From: GCA-2733415 sp049614485
GTDB lineage: Bacteria; Bacteroidota; Bacteroidia; Flavobacteriales; Flavobacteriaceae
Assembly: GCA_049614485.1 (NCBI GenBank)
Contig: JBMZDR010000004.1
Span: forward strand, 60,322-124,321
Direction of reading: 5' to 3'
DNA length: 64,000 nucleotides
Shown piece by piece: positions 63,201 through 64,000 of the stretch. Every line of letters begins with the position of its first letter. The first letter of the stretch is position 1. Made by a program: the position numbers and the translations under genes. A model generated the notes under the pieces. That model was not told the DNA's origin. It ran no database searches and saw only the letters and a list, made by a program, of their open reading frames with translations.

Positions 63201-63376
63201 AATTCCAAACAGCTTGTTCTAACGCATGTGAAACTGGTGCTATGACTTTTGGTGATATTAATGACCATGATAGTGAAGTTTACAAACAGAAGAATGACAA
63301 GAGAGCTTATCACTTATTAGAGCACGTTGGTACAGAGCCAAATGTGGTTTATCAAACAAAAGTGAGAAACTCTTAA
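60263..63376 (+). CDS. actB: Alternative complex III Fe-S/molybdopterin-like subunit
   Basis: The 1037-residue protein has a twin-arginine signal variant (STTRRDFLKYVG near residue 49) with a following CEG that could be lipidated. A large molybdopterin-oxidoreductase-like domain covers about residues 70-770. A four-cluster ferredoxin region is at the C-terminus: CTGCGACVVACHAENN near 790, CQHCNHASCETVCPV near 870, RYCANNCAYKVRRF and CSMCIQMTQ. In known complexes ActB lacks molybdenum and carries Fe-S clusters. It passes electrons from the quinol sites to ActA. It lies between actA and actC. Confidence 0.95.
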   Translation: MASNKKYWKSVEELDTNSIVETLQQSEFIEEIPAGDFLGDKESLEESSTTRRDFLKYVGFSTAAASLAACEGPVIKSIPYVVQPEQVRPGVADYYATTIANGFDFASVLVKTREGRPIKIEPNKLASSNGGTTARIQASVLSLYDNMRLKSAKVNGAITTWSKFDADVTKKLNELNGAGKDVVLLTQTFASPSTTRLISEFKEKYGNVRHVVYDAISESAALDAFQEKYGERGLASYNLEDADVIVSVGADFLGDWQGGGYEGAYAKGRVPQKGKMSRHVQFESNMSLSGANADLRVPLTPSQQKVAIAKLYGYVTGSSVGGKLPAAIEAAVKKTAAELKKAGSRAVVLTGIQDKGAQAVGLAINEVLASKAFSPETPVKIRQGNDAAMNQLVADVKSGKVGAVIMAGVNPVYTLANGEAFGDALKKVDLTVSFTEREDETSAYVTYLGAAPHYLESWGDVEFKKGHYSLMQPTIKPLFDTRQFQDSLLKWMGSSESYYTYIKSTWSTGFLGGSSWNKALHDGVLVAPVVAVEAQEGDVVEGEEAPMTDVSAAVAKLAKATSKGMELTLYSKTGMGDGQMANNPWLQEFPDPLTRATWDNYLTMSQADADRLGLSLEQSTFFTEARHDANGGLNGTYANVTVNGVTAKVPVMIQPGQAVGSVGMAFGYGRKAGLKTEMQTGVSAFQLYANANTVQDVTIEATDGMHEFACLQLHNTLMGRGDIVKDTTLEIFNTKDAKVWNQKPHVSKDHAMIPVDSPDADLWSSFDRSVGHHFNLSIDLNSCTGCGACVVACHAENNVPVVGKSEVRRSRDMHWLRIDRYYSSQDSFNADVEKKDNIAGLGSSLVEFGELENPAANPQVVFQPVMCQHCNHASCETVCPVAATSHGRQGQNQMAYNRCVGTRYCANNCAYKVRRFNWFLYAENEEFNYHMNDDLGKMVLNPDVVVRSRGVMEKCSMCIQMTQKTILDAKRDGRAIKDGEFQTACSNACETGAMTFGDINDHDSEVYKQKNDKRAYHLLEHVGTEPNVVYQTKVRNS

Positions 63377-63420
63377 GACGAATAAATAAAAAATTAATTA
63401 AGTAATAACACGTATAAATT

Positions 63421-64000
63421 ATGGGGTCTCATTACGAAGCACCAATAAGAACACCTTTAGTTACTGGTAACAAATCGTATCATGATGTGTCGGTTGATGT
63501 TGCTAGGCCAGTTGAAGGTCGCGCTAACAAGCAATGGTGGATTGTTTTTTCTATATCATTAGCAGCTTTCCTTTGGGGAGTTGGATGTATGATTTACACA
63601 ATATCAACAGGAATTGGAACATGGGGATTGAACAAGACTGTAGGTTGGTCTTGGGATATTACTAACTTTGTTTGGTGGGTTGGTATAGGTCACGCAGGAA
63701 CATTAATTTCTGCAGTACTATTATTATTCCGTCAAAAATGGAGAATGGGTATTAACCGTTCTGCTGAAGCAATGACAATTTTTGCCGTTGTGCAAGCCGG
63801 TTTATTCCCGTTAATTCACATGGGTCGTCCATGGTTAGGATACTGGGTATTGCCTATTCCAAACCAATTCGGATCATTATGGGTTAACTTTAACTCGCCA
63901 TTACTTTGGGATGTATTCGCAATTTCTACGTACTTATCGGTATCATTAGTATTCTGGTGGACTGGTTTATTACCTGATTTTGCCATGTTACGTGATAGAG
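63421..64000 (+). CDS. actC: Alternative complex III NrfD-like quinol-binding subunit (partial)
   Basis: The gene runs off the end of the window. The first 193 residues begin with MGSHYEAPIRTPLVTGNKSY. They contain several transmembrane helices and the NrfD/PsrC pattern WWVGIGHAGTLISAVLLLF and HMGRPWLGYW, where the histidine and acidic residues bind quinol. It is 44 bases after actB in the standard act order, so the rest of the operon (actDEF) probably lies beyond the window. Confidence 0.93.
   Translation, partial: MGSHYEAPIRTPLVTGNKSYHDVSVDVARPVEGRANKQWWIVFSISLAAFLWGVGCMIYTISTGIGTWGLNKTVGWSWDITNFVWWVGIGHAGTLISAVLLLFRQKWRMGINRSAEAMTIFAVVQAGLFPLIHMGRPWLGYWVLPIPNQFGSLWVNFNSPLLWDVFAISTYLSVSLVFWWTGLLPDFAMLRDR

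Overview
The window is chromosomal DNA from an AT-rich marine-type member of the Flavobacteriaceae (Bacteroidota). Evidence: weak Shine-Dalgarno signals, several promoters of the Bacteroidota type (TTTG about 19 bases before TAnnTTTG), a DUF2723 membrane protein, GLPGLI-family proteins, a mevalonate pathway next to a UbiA-type prenyltransferase, and an alternative complex III operon. Most of it reads as a normal chromosome. No transposase, integrase, CRISPR array or rRNA was seen.

Layout. 1-1516: two tandem HisKA_2-type histidine kinases, the first cut by the window edge. 1519-10338: polA, a membrane metallophosphoesterase, a thioredoxin-fold protein without its cysteines, a NodB-type deacetylase and a DUF2723 protein. 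10534-15638: tRNA-Gln and tRNA-Leu flank a minus-strand block of prs, rplY, pth, ribF and a gamma-carboxylase-like HTTM protein. 15687-22490: a lipoprotein, a secreted NTF2-like protein, a YhiN-type flavoprotein, then mvaD, mevalonate kinase, a UbiA prenyltransferase and a catalytically degenerate pseudouridine synthase paralogue. 22531-26146: three glycosyltransferases. 26355-29288: an FAD oxidoreductase plus polyferredoxin electron-transfer pair. 29376-31653: a GH113-like lipoprotein and a small Omp85-type barrel.

31650-45003 is the most unusual region. It is a tandem duplication of a four-gene module. Each copy has a divergent membrane-spanning TPR/LuxR-type regulator and three secreted fibre-like proteins ending in a self-cleaving S74 (endosialidase-type) chaperone domain. 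The copies share gene order, promoter core, terminator family and a perfect 100-bp repeat, but differ in the inserts between the conserved ends. This looks like a regulated, recombining surface-fibre system.

45064-51233 (minus strand) is an arsenosugar biosynthesis cluster: ArsS radical SAM protein, ArsM methyltransferase, two sugar-nucleotide-type transferases, a nucleoside phosphorylase with an adenine-type specificity residue, a rhodanese, a DUF547 lipoprotein and a CMD-like protein. 51406-56228 (plus strand) is a second uncharacterised unit: two paralogous small secreted four-cysteine proteins, two GLPGLI proteins and a TonB-receptor-like outer membrane protein. 56278-58727 holds a YgiQ radical SAM protein and a SPOR-like lipoprotein-size protein. 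The window ends in the alternative complex III operon (actA, actB, start of actC), which moves electrons from menaquinol to cytochrome c or the terminal oxidase.
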